Notes under the pieces: generated by a model
What the model was told of the DNA's origin: nothing
Databases searched by the model: none
The model's input: only the letters and a program-made list of their open reading frames with translations
Part shown: positions 10,682-25,505 of the stretch, piece after piece
Position numbering within the stretch: the stretch's first letter is position 1
Layout: each line of letters opens with the position of its first letter
Origin: Sipunculus nudus
Taxonomy: Eukaryota; Annelida; Sipuncula; Golfingiida; Sipunculidae
Direction of reading: 5' to 3'
Assembly: GCA_026874595.1 (NCBI GenBank)
Contig: CM049312.1
Location: forward strand, 77,785,429-77,849,428
Length of the DNA: 64,000 bases
Translations under genes and position numbers: made by a program

Positions 10682-13600
10682 GGCACCCTCCCATCTACCC
10701 GAGGCCCGATAACCACAAAATCGAGACCCGATGAAGTTAGAGGCACCCTCCTACCGACCCGAGGCGTGATAACCACAAAACCGAGACCCGATGAAGTGAG
10801 AGGCACCCTCCCATCTACCCGAGGCCTGATAACAACAAAACAGAGACCCGGTGAAGTTAGAGGCACCCTCCCATCTACCCGAGGCCCGATAACCACAAAA
10901 CCGAACCCCGATGAAGTGAGAGGCACCCTCCCATCTACCCGAGGCCTGATAACCACAAAACCGAGACCCGATGAAGACAGAGGCACCCTCCCATCTACCC
11001 GAGGCCTGATAACCACAAAACCGAGACCAGATGAAGTGAGAGGCACCCTCCCATCTACCCGAGGCCTGATAAGCAAAAAACCGAGACCCGATGAACTGAG
11101 AGGCACCCTCCCATCTACCCGAGGCCTGATTAGCAAAAAACCGAGACCCGAAAAAGTGAGAAGCACCCTCCCATCTACCCGAGGCCTGACAACCACAAAA
11201 CCGAGACTCGATGAATTGAGAGGCACCCTACTATCTACCCGAGGCCTGACAACCACAAAACCGAGACCCGATGAATTGAGAGGCACCCTCCCATCTACCC
11301 GAGGCCTGATAACCACAAAACCGAGACCCGATGAAGTGAGAGGCACCCTCCCATCTACCCGAGGCCTGATATCAACAAAACTGAGACCCGGTGAAGTTAG
11401 AGGCACCCTCCCATCTACCCGAGGCCCGATAACCACAAAACCGAACCCTGATGAAGTGAGAGGCACCCTCCCATCTACCCGAGGCCTGATAATCACAAAA
11501 CCGAGACCCGATGTAGACAGAGGCACCCTCCCATATATCCGAGGCCTGATAACCACAAAACCGAGACCCGATGAAGTGAAAGGCACCCTCCCATCTACCC
11601 GAGACCTGACAACCACAAAACCGAGACTCGATGAATTGAGAGGCACCCTCCCATCTACCCGAGGCCTGACAACCACAAAACCGAGACCCAATGATCTGAG
11701 AGGCACCCTCCCATCTACCCGAGGCCTGATAACCACAAAACCGAGACCCATGAAGTGAGAGGCACCCTCCCATCTACCCGAGGCCTGATAACAACAAAAC
11801 AGAGACCCGGTGAAGTTAGAGGCACCCTCCCATCTACCCGAGGCCCGATAACCACAAAACCGAACCCCGATGAAGTGAGAGGCACCCTCCCATCTACCCG
11901 AGGCCTGATAACCACAAAACCGAGACCCGATGAAGACAGAGGCACCCTCCCATCTACCCGAGGCCCGATAACCACAAAACCGAACCCCGATGAAGTGAGA
12001 GGCACCCTCCCATCTACCCGAGGCCTGATAACCACAAAACCGAGACCCGATGAAGACAGAGGCACCCTCCCATCTACCCGAGGCCTGATAACCACAAAAC
12101 CGAGACCAGATGAAGTGAGAGGCACCCTCCCATCTACCCGGGGCCTGATAAGCAAAAAACCGAGACCCGATGGACTGAGAGGCACCCTCCCATCTACCCG
12201 AGGCCTGATAAGCAAAAAACCGAGACCCGATAAAGTGAGAAGCACCCTCCCATCTACCCGAGGCCTGACAACCACAAAACCGAGACTCGATGAATTGAGA
12301 GGCACCCTACTATCTACCCGAGGCCTGACAACCAGAAAACCGAGACCCGATGAATTGAGAGGCACCCTCCCATCTACCCGAGGCCTGATAACCACGAAAC
12401 CGAGACCCGATGAAGTGAGAGGCACCCTCCCATCTACCCGAGGCCTGATATCAACAAAACTGAGACCCGGTGAAGTTAGAGGCACCCTCCCATCTACCCG
12501 AGGCCCGATAACCACAAAACCGAACCCCGATGAAGTGAGAGGCACCCTCCCATCTACCCGAGGCCTGATAATCACAAAACCGAGACCCGATGTAGAAGGA
12601 GGCACCCTCCCATATATCCGAGGCCTGATAGCCACAAAACCGAGACCCGATGAAGTGAGAGGCACCCTCCCATCTACCCGAGACCTGACAACCACAAAAC
12701 CGAGACCCGAAGAAAGGAGAGGCACCCTCCCATCTACCCGAGGACTGAAAACCACAAAACCGAGACCCGATGAAGTGAGAGGCACCCTCCCATCTACCCG
12801 AGGCCTGATAACCAGAAAACCGAGACCCGAAGAAAGGAGAGGCACCCTCCCATCTACCCAATGACTGAAAACCACAAAATCGAGACCCGATGAAGACAGA
12901 GGCACCCTCCTATCGACCCGAGGCCTGATAACCACAAAACCGAGACCCGATGAATTGAGAGGCACCCTCCCATCTACCTGAGGCCTGATAACAACAAAAC
13001 CGAGACCCGATAAAGTGAGAGGCACCCTCCTATATACCAGAGGCCTGATAACCACAAAACCGAGACCCGATGAAGTGAGAGGCACCCTCCCATCTACCCG
13101 AGGCCTGATAAGCAAAAAACCGAGACCTGATGAACTGAGAGGCACCCTCCCATCTACCCGAGGCCTGATAAGCAAAAAACCGAGACCCGATTAAGTGAGA
13201 GGCACCCTCCCATCTACCCGAGCCCTGACAACCGCAAAACCGAGACTCGATGAATTGAGAGGCACCCTCCCATCTACCCGAGGCCTGACAACCACCAAAC
13301 CGAGATCCGATGATCTGAGAGGCACCTTCCCATCTACCCGAGGCCTGATAACCACAAAACTGAGACCCGGTGAAGTTAGAGGCACTCTCCCATCTACCCG
13401 AGGCCCGATAACCACAAAACCGAACCCCGATGAAGTGAGAGGCACCCTCCCATCTACCCGAGGCCTGATAACCACAAAACCGAGACCCGAAGAAAGGAGA
13501 GGCACCCTCCCATCTACCCAAGGACTGAAAACCACAAAACCGAGACCTGATGAAGTGAGAGGCACCCTCCCATCTACCCGAGGCACGATAACCACAAAAT

Positions 13601-14040
13601 CGAGACCCGATGAAGTGAGAGGCACGCTCCTATCGACCCGAGGCCTGATAACCACAAAACCGAGACCCGATGAATTGAGAGGGACCCTCCCATCTACCCG
13701 AGGCCTGATAACAACAAAACCGAGACCCGATAAAGTGAGAGGCACCCTCCTATATACCAGAGGCCTGATAACCACAAAACCGAGACCCGATGAAGTGAGA
13801 GGCACCCTCCCATCTACCCGAGGCCTGGTAAGCAAAAAACCGAGACCCGATGAACTGAGAGGCACCCTCCCATCTACCCGAGGCCTGATAAGCAAAAAAC
13901 CGAGACCCGATTAAGTGAGAGGCACCCTCCCATCTACCCGAGGCCTGACAACCGCAAAACCGAGACTCGATGAATTGAGAGGCACCCTCCCATCTACCCG
14001 AGGCCTGACAACCACCAAACCGAGATCCGATGATCTGAGA
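10682..14040. repeat. Higher-order block, copy 1 of a 3.3-kb tandem duplication
   Basis: A run of about 56 monomers (3359 bp) whose class order is repeated immediately downstream in 14041-17339. The alignment starts at the monomer with 'ggcccgataaccacaaaatc' followed by one with 'ctaccgacccgaggcgtg'. Rare private variants, such as the one-base deletion at 'gagacccatgaag' near 11748 and the TAA-bearing monomers at 13192 and 13912, have exact partners 3299 bp downstream. Confidence 0.9.
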
Positions 14041-17000
14041 GGCACCCTCCCATCTACCCGAGGCCCGATAACCACAAAATCGAGACCCGATGAAGTTAGA
14101 GGCACCCTCCTACCGACCCGAGGCGTGATAACCACAAAACCGAGACCCGATGAAGTGAGAGGCACCCTCCCATCTACCCGAGGCCGGATAACAACAAAAC
14201 AGAGACCCGGTGAAGTTAGAGGCACCCTCCCATCTACCCGAGGCCCGATAACTACAAAACCGAACCCCGATGAAGTGAGAGGCACCCTCCCATCTACCCG
14301 AGGCCTGATAACCACAAAACCGAGACCCGATGAAGACAGAGGCACCCTCCCATCTACCCGAGGCCTGATAACCACAAAACCGAGACCAGATGAAGTGAGA
14401 GGCACCCTCCCATCTACCCGAGGCCTGATAAGCAAAAAACCGAGACCCGATGAACTGAGAGGCACCCTCCCATCTACCCGAGGCCTGATTAGCAAAAAAC
14501 CGAGACCCGATAAAGTGAGAAGCACCCTCCCATCTACCCGAGGCCTGACAACCACAAAACCGAGACTCGATGAATTGAGAGTCACCCTACTATCTACCCG
14601 AGGCCTGACAACCACAAAACCGAGACCCGATGAATTGAGAGGCACCCTCCCATCTACCCGAGGCCTGATATCAACAAAACTGAGACCCGGTGAAGTTAGA
14701 GGCACCCTCCCATCTACCCGAGGCCCGATAACCACAAAACCGAACCCTGATGAAGTGAGAGGCACCCTCCCGTCTACCCGAGGCCTGATAATCACAAAAC
14801 CGAGACCCGATGTAGACAGAGGCACCCTCCCATATATCCGAGGCCTGATAACCACAAAACCGAGACCCGATGAAGTGAAAGGCACCCTCCCATCTACCCG
14901 AGACCTGACAACCACAAAACCGAGACTCGATGAATTGAGAGGCACCCTCCCATCTACCCGAGGCCTGACAACCACAAAACCGAGACCCAATGATCTGAGA
15001 GGCACCCTCCCATCTACCCGAGGCCTGATAACCACAAAACCGAGACCCATGAAGTGAGAGGCACCCTCCCATCTACCCGAGGCCTGATAACAACAAAACA
15101 GAGACCCGGTGAAGTTAGAGGCACCCTCCCATCTACCCGAGGCCCGATAACCACAAAACCGAACCCCGATGAAGTGAGAGGCACCCTCCCATCTACCCGA
15201 GGCCTGATAACCACAAAACCGAGACCCGATGAAGACAGAGGCACCCTCCCATCTACCCGAGGCCCGATAACCACAAAACCGAACCCCGATGAAGTGAGAG
15301 GCACCCTCCCATCTACCCGAGGCCTGATAACCACAAAACCGAGACCCGATGAAGACAGAGGCACCCTCCCATCTACCCGAGGCCTGATAACCACAAAACC
15401 GAGACCAGATGAAGTGAGAGGCACCCTCCCATCTACCCGGGGCCTGATAAGCAAAAAACCGAGACCCGATGAACTGAGAGGCACCCTCCCATCTACCCGA
15501 GGCCTGATAAGCAAAAAACCGAGACCCGATAAAGTGAGAAGCACCCTCCCATCTACCCGAGGCCTGACAACCACAAAACCGAGACTCGATGAATTGAGAG
15601 GCACCCTACTATCTACACGAGGCCTGACAACCAGAAAACCGAGACCCGATGAATTGAGAGGCACCCTCCCATCTACCCGAGGCCTGATAACCACGAAACC
15701 GAGACCCGATGAAGTGAGAGGCACCCTCCCATCTACCCGAGGCCTGATATCAACAAAACTGAGACCCGGTGAAGTTAGAGGCACCCTCCCATCTACCCGA
15801 GGCCCGATAACCACAAAACCGAACCCCGATGAAGTGAGAGGCACCCTCCCATATACCCGAGGCCTGATAATCACAAAACCGAGACCCGATGTAGACAGAG
15901 GCACCCTCCCATATATCCGAGGCCTGATAGCCACAAAACCGAGACCCGATGAAGTGAGAGGCACCCTCCCATCTACCCGAGACCTGACAACCACAAAACC
16001 GAGACCCGAAGAAAGGAGAGGCACCCTCCCATCTACCCGAGGACTGAAAACCACAAAACCGAGACCCGATGAAGTGAGAGGCACCCTCCCATCTACCCGA
16101 GGCCTGATAACCAGAAAACCGAGACCCGAAGAACGGAGAGGCACCCTCCCATCTACCCAAGGACTGAAAACCACAAAATCGAGACCCGATGAAGACAGAG
16201 GCACCCTCCTATCGACCCGAGGCCTGATAACCACAAAACCGAGACCCGATGAATTGAGAGGCACCCTCCCATCTACCTGAGGCCTTATAACAACAAAACC
16301 GAGACCCGATAAAGTGAGAGGCACCCTCCTATATACCAGAGGCCTGATAACCACAAAACCGAGACCCGATGAAGTGAGAGGCACCCTCCCATCTACCCGA
16401 GGCCTGATAAGCAAAAAACCGAGACCCGATGAACTGAGAGGCACCCTCCCATCTACCCGAGGCCTGATAAGCAAAAAACCGAGACCCGATTAAGTGAGAG
16501 GCACCCTCCCATCTACCCGAGCCCTGACAACCGCAAAACCGAGACTCGATGAATTGAGAGGCACCCTCCCATCTACCCGAGGCCTGACAACCACCAAACC
16601 GAGATCCGATGATCTGAGAGGCACCTTCCCATCTACCCGAGGCCTGATAACCACAAAACTGAGACCCGGTGAAGTTAGAGGCACTCTCCCATCTACCCGA
16701 GGCCCGATAACCACAAAACCGAACCCCGATGAAGTGAGAGGCACCCTCCCATCTACCCGAGGCCTGATAACCACAAAACCGAGACCCGAAGAAAGGAGAG
16801 GCACCCTCCCATCTACCCAAGGACTGAAAACCACAAAACCGAGACCTGATGAAGTGAGAGGCACCCTCCCATCTACCCGAGGCACGATAACCACAAAATC
16901 GAGACCCGATGAAGTGAGAGGCACGCTCCTATCGACCCGAGGCCTGATAACCACAAAACCGAGACCCGATGAATTGAGAGGGACCCTCCCATCTACCCGA

Positions 17001-17339
17001 GGCCTGATAACAACAAAACCGAGACCCGATAAAGTGAGAGGCACCCTCCTATATACCAGAGGCCTGATAACCACAAAACCGAGACCCGATGAAGTGAGAG
17101 GCACCCTCCCATCTACCCGAGGCCTGGTAAGCAAAAAACCGAGACCCGATGAACTGAGAGGCACCCTCCCATCTACCCGAGGCCTGATAAGCAAAAAACC
17201 GAGACCCGATTAAGTGAGAGGCACCCTCCCATCTACCCGAGGCCTGACAACCGCAAAACCGAGACTCGATGAATTGAGAGGCACCCTCCCATCTACCCGA
17301 GGCCTGACAACCACCAAACCGAGATCCGATGATCTGAGA
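14041..17339. repeat. Higher-order block, copy 2 of the 3.3-kb tandem duplication
   Basis: About 55 monomers (3299 bp) that repeat copy 1 in the same order. One 60-bp monomer present in copy 1 (the 'aaccacaaaaccgag' gaagtgaga type near 11300) is absent here, so the offset falls from 3359 to 3299 bp. A few single-base differences exist, for example 'aggccggataac' at 14181 against 'aggcctgataac', and 'gtcaccctac' at 14581 against 'ggcaccctac'. The copies are therefore recent but not identical. Confidence 0.9.
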
Positions 17340-18100
17340 GGCACCCTCCCATCTACCCGAGGCCTGATAACCACAAAACCGAGACCCGATGAAGTGAGAG
17401 GCACCCTCCCATCTACCCGAGGCCTGATAACAAAACTGAGACCCGGTGAAGTTAGAGGCACTCTCCCATCTACCCGAGGCCCAATAACCACAAAACCGAA
17501 CCCCGATGAAGTGAGAGATACCCTCCCATCTACCCGAGGCCTGATAACCACAAAACCGAGACCCGATGAAGATAGAGGCACCCTCCCATCTACCCGAGGC
17601 CTGATAACCACAAAACGGAGACCAGATGAAGTCAGAGGTACCCTCCCATATATCCGAGGCCTGATAACCACAAAACCGAGACCCGATGAAGTGAGAGGCA
17701 CCCTCCCATCTACCCGAGGCCTGATAAGCAAAAAACCGAGACCCGATTAAGTGAGAGGCACCCTCCCATCTACCCGAGGCCTGACAACCGCAAAACCGAG
17801 ACTCGATGAATTGAGAGGCACCCTCCCATCTACCCGAGGCCTGACAACCACCAAACCGAGATCCGATGATCTGAGAGGCACCCTCCCATCTACCCGTGGC
17901 CTGATAACCACAAAACCGAGACCCGATGAAGTGAGAGGCACCCTCCCATCTACCCGAGGCCTGATAACAAAACTGAGACCCGGTGAAGTTAGAGGCACTC
18001 TCCCATCTACCCGAGGCCCGATAACCACAAAACCGAACCCCGATGAAGTGAGAGATACCCTCCCATCTACCTGAGGACTGACAACCACAAAACCGAGACA
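17214..18100. repeat. 537-bp local tandem duplication inside the 60-bp array
   Basis: The monomer order after the TAA at 17211-17213 is repeated after the TAA at 17748-17750, an offset of 537 bp. Both copies carry the same 3-bp deletion in 'ctgataacaaaactgag' (near 17434 and 17974) and the same 'gagagataccctccc' variant. The deletion makes the offset nine monomers minus 3 bp. The second copy then diverges near 18070. Confidence 0.85.
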
Positions 18101-20402
18101 CGATGAAGTGAGAGGTACCTTCCCATCTACCAAAGGCCTGATAACCAAAAAGCCGAGACCCGATGAAGTAAGAGGCACCCTACCTTCTACCCGAGGCCTG
18201 ACAACCACAAAACCGAGACCCGATGAAGTGAGAGGCACCCTCCCATCTACCGGAGACCTGACAACCACAAAACCGAGACCCGGTGAAGTGAGAGGCATCC
18301 TCCCATCTACCCGAGGCCCGATAACCACAAAACCGAGACCCGATGAACTGAGAGGCACCCTCCCATCTACCCGAGGCCTGATAAACAAAAAACCGAGACC
18401 CGATTAAGTGAGAGGCACCCTCCCATCTACCCGAGGCCTGACAACCACAAAACCGAGATTCGATGAATTGAGAGGCACCCTCCCGTCTACCCGAAGCCTG
18501 ACAACCACCAAACCGAGACCCGATGATCTGAGAGGCACCCTCCCATCTACCAGAGGCCTGATAACCACAAAACCGAGACCCGATGAAGTTAGAGGCACCC
18601 TCCCATCTACCGGAGGCCTGATAACAACAAAACCGAGACTCGATGAAGTGAGAGGCACCCTCCAATCTACCTGAGGACTGAAAACCACAAAATCGAGACC
18701 CGAAGAAGTAAGAGGCACCCTCCCATCTACCCGAGGACTGGAAACCACAAAACCGAGACCCGATGAAGTGAGAGGCACCCTCCCATCTAACCGAGGACTG
18801 ATTACAACAAAACCGAGACCCGATGAAGTAAGAGACACCCTACCATCTACCCGAGGCCTGACAACCACAAAACCGAGACCCGATGAAGTGAGAGGCACCC
18901 TCCCATCTACCCGAGGCCCGATAACCAAAAAACCGAGACCCGATGAACTGAGAGGCACCCTCCCATCTACCCGAGGCCTGATAAGCAAAAAACCGAGACC
19001 CGATGAATTGAGAGGCACCCTCCCATCTACCCGAAGCCTGACAACCACGAAACCGAGACCCGATGATCTGAGAGGCACCCTCCCATCTACCCGAGGCCTG
19101 ATAACCACAAAACCGAGACCCGATGAAGTTAGAGGCACCCTCCCATCTACCCGAAGCCTGATAACAACAAAACCGAGACCCCATTAAGTGAGAGGCACCC
19201 TCCCATCTACCCGAGGCCTGATAACCACAAAACCGAGACCCGATGAAGACATAGGCACCCTCCCATCTACCCGAGGCCTGATAACCACAAAACCGAGACC
19301 CGATGAAGACAGAGGCACCCTCCCATCTACCCGAGGCCTGATAACCACAAAACCGAGACCAGATGAAGTCAGAGGCACCCTCCAATCTACCCGAGGCCTG
19401 ATAAGCAAAAAACCGAGACCCGATGAACTGAGAGGCACCCTCCCATCTACCCGAGGCCTGATAAGCAAAAAACCGAGACCCGATAAAGTGACAGGCACCC
19501 TCCCATCTACCCGAGGCCTGACAACCACAAAACCGAGACTCGATGAATTGAGAGGCACCCTCCCATCTACCCGAGGCCTGACAACCACAAAACCGAGACC
19601 CGATGAATTGAGAGGCACCCTCCCATCTACCCGAGGCCTGATAACCACAAAACCGAGACCCGATGAAGTGAGAGGCACCCTCCCATCTACCCGAGGCCTG
19701 ATATCAACAAAACTGAGACCCGGTGAAGTTAGAGGCACCCTCCCATCTACCCGAGGCCCGATAACCACAAAACCGAGACCCGATGTAGACAGAGGCACCC
19801 TCCAATATATCCGAGGCCTGATAACCACAAAACCGAGACCCGATGAAGTGAGATGCACCCTCCCATCTACCCGAGACCTGACAACCACAAAACCGAGACC
19901 CGAAGAAAGGAGAGGCACCCTCCCATCTACCCGAGGACTGAAAACCACAAAACCGAGACCCGATGAAGTGAGAGGCACCCTCCAATCTACCTGAGGACTG
20001 AAAACCACAAAATCGAGACCCGAAGAAGTAAGAGGCATACTCCCATCTACCCGAGGACTGAAAACCACAAAACCGAGACCCGATGAAGTGAGAGGCACCC
20101 TCCCATCTACGCGAGGCCTGATAACCACAAAACCGAGACCCGAAGAAAGGAGAGGCACCCTCCCATCTACCTGAGGACTGAAAACCACAAAACCGAGACC
20201 TGACGAAGTGACAGGGACCCTCCCATCTACCCGAGGCACGATAACCACAAAATCGAGACCCGATGAAGTGAGAGGCATTCTCCTATCGACCCGAGGCCTG
20301 ATAACCACAAAACCGAGACCCGATGAATTGAGAGGCACCCTCCCATCTACCCGAGGCCTGATAACAACAAAACCGAGACCCGATAAAGTGAGAAGCACCC
20401 TC

Positions 20403-21527
20403 CTATATACCAGAGGCCTGATAACCACAAAACCGAGACCCGATGAAGTGAGAGGCACCCTCCCATCTACCCGAGGCTTGATAATCACAAAACCGAGACC
20501 CGATGAACTGAGAGGCACCCTCCCATCTACCCGAGGCCTGATAAGCAAAAAACCGAGACCCGATTAAGTGAGAGGCACCCTCCCATCTACCCGAGGCCTG
20601 ACAACCGCAAAACTTAGACTCAATGAATTGAGAGGCACCCTCCCATCTACCCGAGGCCTGACAACCACCAAACCGAGACCCGATGATCTGAGAGGCACCC
20701 TTCCATCTACCCGAGGCCTGATAACCACAAAACCGAGACCCGATGAAGTGAGAGGCACCCTCCCATCTACCCGAGGCCTGATAACAACAAAACTGGGACC
20801 CGGTGAAGTTAGAGGCACCCTCCCATCTACCCGAGGCCCGATAACCACAAAACCGAACCCCGATGAAGTGAGAGGCACCCTCCCATCTACCCGAGGCCTG
20901 ATAAGCAAAAAACCGAGACCCGATGAAGATAGAGGCACCCTCCCATCTACCCGAGGCCTGATAACCACAAAACGGAGACCAGATGAAGTCAGAGGTACCC
21001 TCCCATATATTCGAGGCCTGATAACCACAAAACCGAGACCCGATGAAGTGAGAGGCACCCTCCCATCTACCCGAGACCTGACAACCACAAAACCGAAACC
21101 CAATGAATTGAGAGGCACCCTCCCATCTACCTGAGGACTGACAACCACAAAACCGAGACACGATGAGGTGAGAGGTACCTTCCCATCTACCCAAGGTCTG
21201 ATAACCAAAAAACCGAGACCCGATGAAGTAAGAGGCACCCTACCTTCTACCCGAGGCCTGACAACCACAAAACCGAGACCCGATGAAGTGAGAGGCACCC
21301 TCCCATCTACCCGAGGCCTGATAACCACAAAACCGAGACCCGATGAAGTGAGAGGCACCCTCCCATCTACCGGAGGCCTGATAACCACAAAACCGAAACC
21401 CGGTGAAGTGAGAGGCACCCTCCCATCTACCCGAGACCCGATAACCACAAAACCGAGACCCGATGAACTGAGAGGCACCCTCCCATCTACCCGAGGCCTG
21501 ATAAACAAAAAACCGAGACCCGATTAA
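20403..21527. repeat. 1.1-kb higher-order block, copy A
   Basis: An ordered run of about 18 monomers that begins at 'ctatataccagaggcctg', passes a TAA-bearing monomer at 20565 and ends at the next one at 21525. The same order recurs at 24603, 26343 and 29708. Diagnostic members are 'aaccgcaaaac', 'cggtgaagttaga', 'aaaccgaaccccgatg', 'aaacggagaccagatg' and 'gagaggtaccttcccatc'. Confidence 0.85.
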
Positions 21528-23698
21528 GTGAGAGGCACCCTCCCATCTACCCGAGGGCTGACAACCACAAAACCGAGACTCGATGAATTGAGAGGCACCC
21601 TCCCGTCTACTCGAAGCCTGACAACCACCAAACCGAGACCCGATGATCTGAGAGGCACCCTCCCATCTACCAGAGGCCTGATAACAACAAAACCGAGACC
21701 CGATGAAGTTAGAGGCACCCTCCCATCTACCCGAGGCCTGATAGCAACAAAACCGAGACTCGATGAAGTGAGAGGCACCCTCCAATCTACTTGAGGACTG
21801 AAAACCACAAAATCGAGACCCGAAGAAGTAAGAGGCACCCTTCCATCTACCCGAGGACTGGAAACCACAAAACCGAGACCCGATGAAGTGAGAGGCACCC
21901 TCCCATCTAACCGAGGACTGATTACAACAAAACCGAGACCCGATGCAGTGAGAGGCACCCTCCCATCTACCCGAGGACTGAAAACCACAAAACCGAGACC
22001 CGATGAAGTGAGAGGCACCCTCCCATCTACCCGACGCCTGATAACCACAAAACCGAGACCCGAAGAAAGGAGAGGCACCCTCCCATCTACCCGAGGACTG
22101 AAAACCAGAAAACCGAGACCGGATAAAGTGAGAGGCACCCTCCAATCTACCTGAGGACTGAAAGCCACAAAATCGAGACCCGAAGAAGTAAGAGGCACCC
22201 TCCCATCTACCCGAGGACTGAAAACCACAAAACCGAGACCTGATGAAGTGAGAGGCACCCTCCCATCTAACCAAGGACTGATTACAACAAAACCGAGACC
22301 CGATGAAGTAAGAGGCACCCTCCCATCTACCCGAGGCCTGACAACCACAAAACCGAGACCCGATGAAGTGAGAGGCACCCTCCCATCTACCCGAGGCCTG
22401 ATAACCACAAAACCGAGACCCGATGAAGTGAGAGGCACCCTCATATCTACCGGAGGCCTGATAACCACAAAACCGAGACCTGGTGAAGTGAGAGGCACCC
22501 TCCCATCTACCCGAGGCCCGATAACCAAAAAACCGAGACCCGATGATCTGAGAGGCACCCTCCCATCTACCCGAGGCCCGATAACCACAAAACCGAACCC
22601 CGATGAAGTGAGAGGCACCCTCCCATCTACCCGAGGCCTGATAACCACAAAACCGAGACCCGATGAAGACAGAGGCACCCTCCCATCTACCCGAGGCCTG
22701 ATAACCACAAAACCGAGACCAGATGAAGTGAGAGGCACCCTCCCATCTACCCGAGGCCTGATAAGCAAATAACCGAGACCCGATGAACTGAGAGGCACCC
22801 TCCCATCTACCCGAGGCCTGATAAGCAAAAAACCGAGACCCGATAAAGTGAGAAGCACCCTCCCATCTACCCGAGGCCTGACAACCACAAAACCGAGACC
22901 CGATGAATTGAGAGGCACCCTCCCATCTACCCGAGGCCTGATAACCACAAAACCGAGACCCGATGAAGTGAGAGGCACCCTCCCATCTACCCGAGGCCTG
23001 ATATCAACAAAACTGAGACCCGGTGAAGTTAGAGGCACCCTCCCATCTACCCGAGGCCCGATAACCACAAAACCGAACCCCGATGAAGTGAGAGGCACCC
23101 TCCCATCTACCCGAGGCCTGATAATCACAAAACCGAGACCCGATGTAGACAGAGGCACCCTCCCATATATCCGAGGCCTGATAACCACAAAACCGAGACC
23201 CGATGAAGTGAGAGGCACCCTCCCATCTACCCGAGACCTGACAACCACAAAACCGAGACTCGATGAATTGAGAGGCACCCTCCCATCTACCCGAGGCCTG
23301 ACAACCACAAAACCGAGACCCGATGATCTGAGAGGCACCCTCCCATCTACCCGAGGCCTGATAACCACAAAACCGAGACCCGATGAAGTGAGAGGCACCC
23401 TCCCATCTACCCGAGGCCTGATAACAACAAAACAGAGACCCGGTGAAGTTAGAGGCACCCTCCCATCTGCCCGAGGCCCGATAACCACAAAACCGAACCC
23501 CGATGAAGTGAGAGGCACCCTCCCATCTACCCGAGGCCTGATAACCACAAAACCGAGACCCGATGAAGACAGAGGCACCCTCCCATCTACCCGAGGCCTG
23601 ATAACCACAAAACCGAGACCAGATGAAGTGAGAGGCACCCTCCCATCTACCCGAGGCCTGATAAGCAAAAAACCGAGACCCGATGAACTGAGAGGCAC
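21524..23698 (-). other. 724-codon open frame inside the 60-bp array, probably not a gene
   Basis: This is the longest open frame in the window. It reads the minus strand of the 60-bp array as about 36 copies of a 20-residue period of the type 'TSSGLGFVVIRPRVDGRVPL'. There is no signal peptide, no unique N- or C-terminal sequence and no start context that stands out. Another minus-strand frame and one plus-strand frame are open over much of the same DNA. A monomer of 60 bp without stops yields such frames automatically. I see no bias toward silent changes. A repetitive secreted protein cannot be excluded without RNA data. Confidence 0.6.
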
Positions 23699-24602
23699 CC
23701 TCCCATCTACCCGAGGCCTGATAAGTAAAAAACCGAGACCCGATCAAGTGAGAAGCACCCTCCCATCTACCCGAGGCCTGACAACCACAAAACCGAGACT
23801 CGATGAATTGAGAGGCACCCTCCCGTCTACCCGAGGCCTGATAACCACAAAACCGAGACCCGATGAAGTGAGAGGCACCCTCCCATCTACCCGAGGCCTG
23901 ATATCAACAAAACTGAGACCCGGTGAAGTTAGAGGCACCCTCCCATCAACCCGAGGCCCGATAACCACAAAACCGAACCCCGATGAAGTGAGAGGCACCC
24001 TCCCATCTACCCGAGGCCTGATAATCACAAAACCGAGACCCGATGTAGACAGAGGCACCCTCCCATATATCCGAGGCCTGATAACCACAAAACCGAGACC
24101 CGATGAAGTGAGAGGCACCCTCCCATCTACCCGAGACCTGACAACCACAAAACCGAGACCCGAAGAAAGGAGAGGCACCCTCCAATCTACCTGAGGACTG
24201 AAAACCACAAAATCGAGACCCGAAGAAGTAAGAGGCATCCTCCCATCTACCCGAGGACTGAAAACCACAAAACCGAGACCCGATGAAGTGAGAGGCACCC
24301 TCCCATATACCCGACGCCTGCTAACCACAAAATCAAGACCCGAAGAAAGGAGAGGCACCCTCCCATCTACCCGAGGACTGAAAACCACAAAACCGAGACC
24401 CGATGAAGTGAGAGGCACCCTCCCATCTACCCGGGGCCTGATAACCACAAAACCGAGACCCGAAGAAAGGAGAGGCACCCTCCCATCTACCCAAGGACTG
24501 AAAACCACAAAACCGAGACCTGATGAAGTGAGAGGCACCCTCCCATCTACCCGAGGCACGATAACCAAAAAATCGAGACCCGATGAAGTGAGAGGCACCC
24601 TC

Positions 24603-25505
24603 CTATCGACCCGAGGCCTGATAACCACAAAACCGTGACCCGATGAATTGAGAGGCACCCTCCCATCTACCCGAGGCCTGATAAGCAAAAAACCGAGACC
24701 CAATGAACTGAGAGGCACCCTCCCATCTACCCGAGGCCTGATAAGCAAAAAACCGAGACCCGATTAAGTGAGAGGCACCCTCCCATCTACCCGAGGCCTG
24801 ACAACCGCAAAACCGAGACTCGATGAATTGAGAGGCACCCTCCCATCTACCCGAGGCCTGACAACCACCAAACCGAGATCCGATGATCTGAGAGGCACCC
24901 TCCCATCTACCCGAGGCCTGATAACCACAAAACCGATACCCGATGAAGTGAGAGGCACCCTCCCATCTACCCGAGGCCTGATAACAACAAAACTGAGACC
25001 CGGTGAAGTTAGAGGCACTCTCCCATCTACCCGAGGCCCGATAACCACAAAACCGAACCCCGATGAAGTGAGAGATACCCTCCCATCTACCTGAGGCTTG
25101 ATAACCACAAAACCGAGACCCGATGAAGATAGAGGCACCCTCCCATCTACCCGAGGCCTGATAACCACAAAACGGAGACCAGATGAAGTCAGAGGTACCC
25201 TCCCATATATCCGAGGCCTGATAACCACAAAACCGAGACCCGATGAAGTGAGAGGCACCCTCCCATCTACCCGAGACCTGACAACCACAAAACCGAAACC
25301 CAATGAATTGAGAGGCACCCTCCCATCTACCTGAGGACTGACAACCACAAAACCGAGACACGATGAATTGAAAGGTACCTTCCCATCTACCCAAGGCCTG
25401 ATAACCAAAAAACCGAGACCCGATGAAGTAAGAGGCACCCTACCTTCTACCCGAGGCCTGACAACCACAAAACCGAGACCCGATGAAGTGAGAGGCACCC
25501 TCCCA
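24603..25505. repeat. 1.1-kb higher-order block, copy B
   Basis: Same monomer order as 20403-21527 at an offset of exactly 4200 bp (70 monomers). It keeps the 'gagagataccctccc', 'aaacggagaccagatg' and 'gaaaggtacc' variants. The order diverges near 25505, where it switches to the 'atatcaacaaaactgag' run also seen at 11370, 19700 and 23000. Confidence 0.83.
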
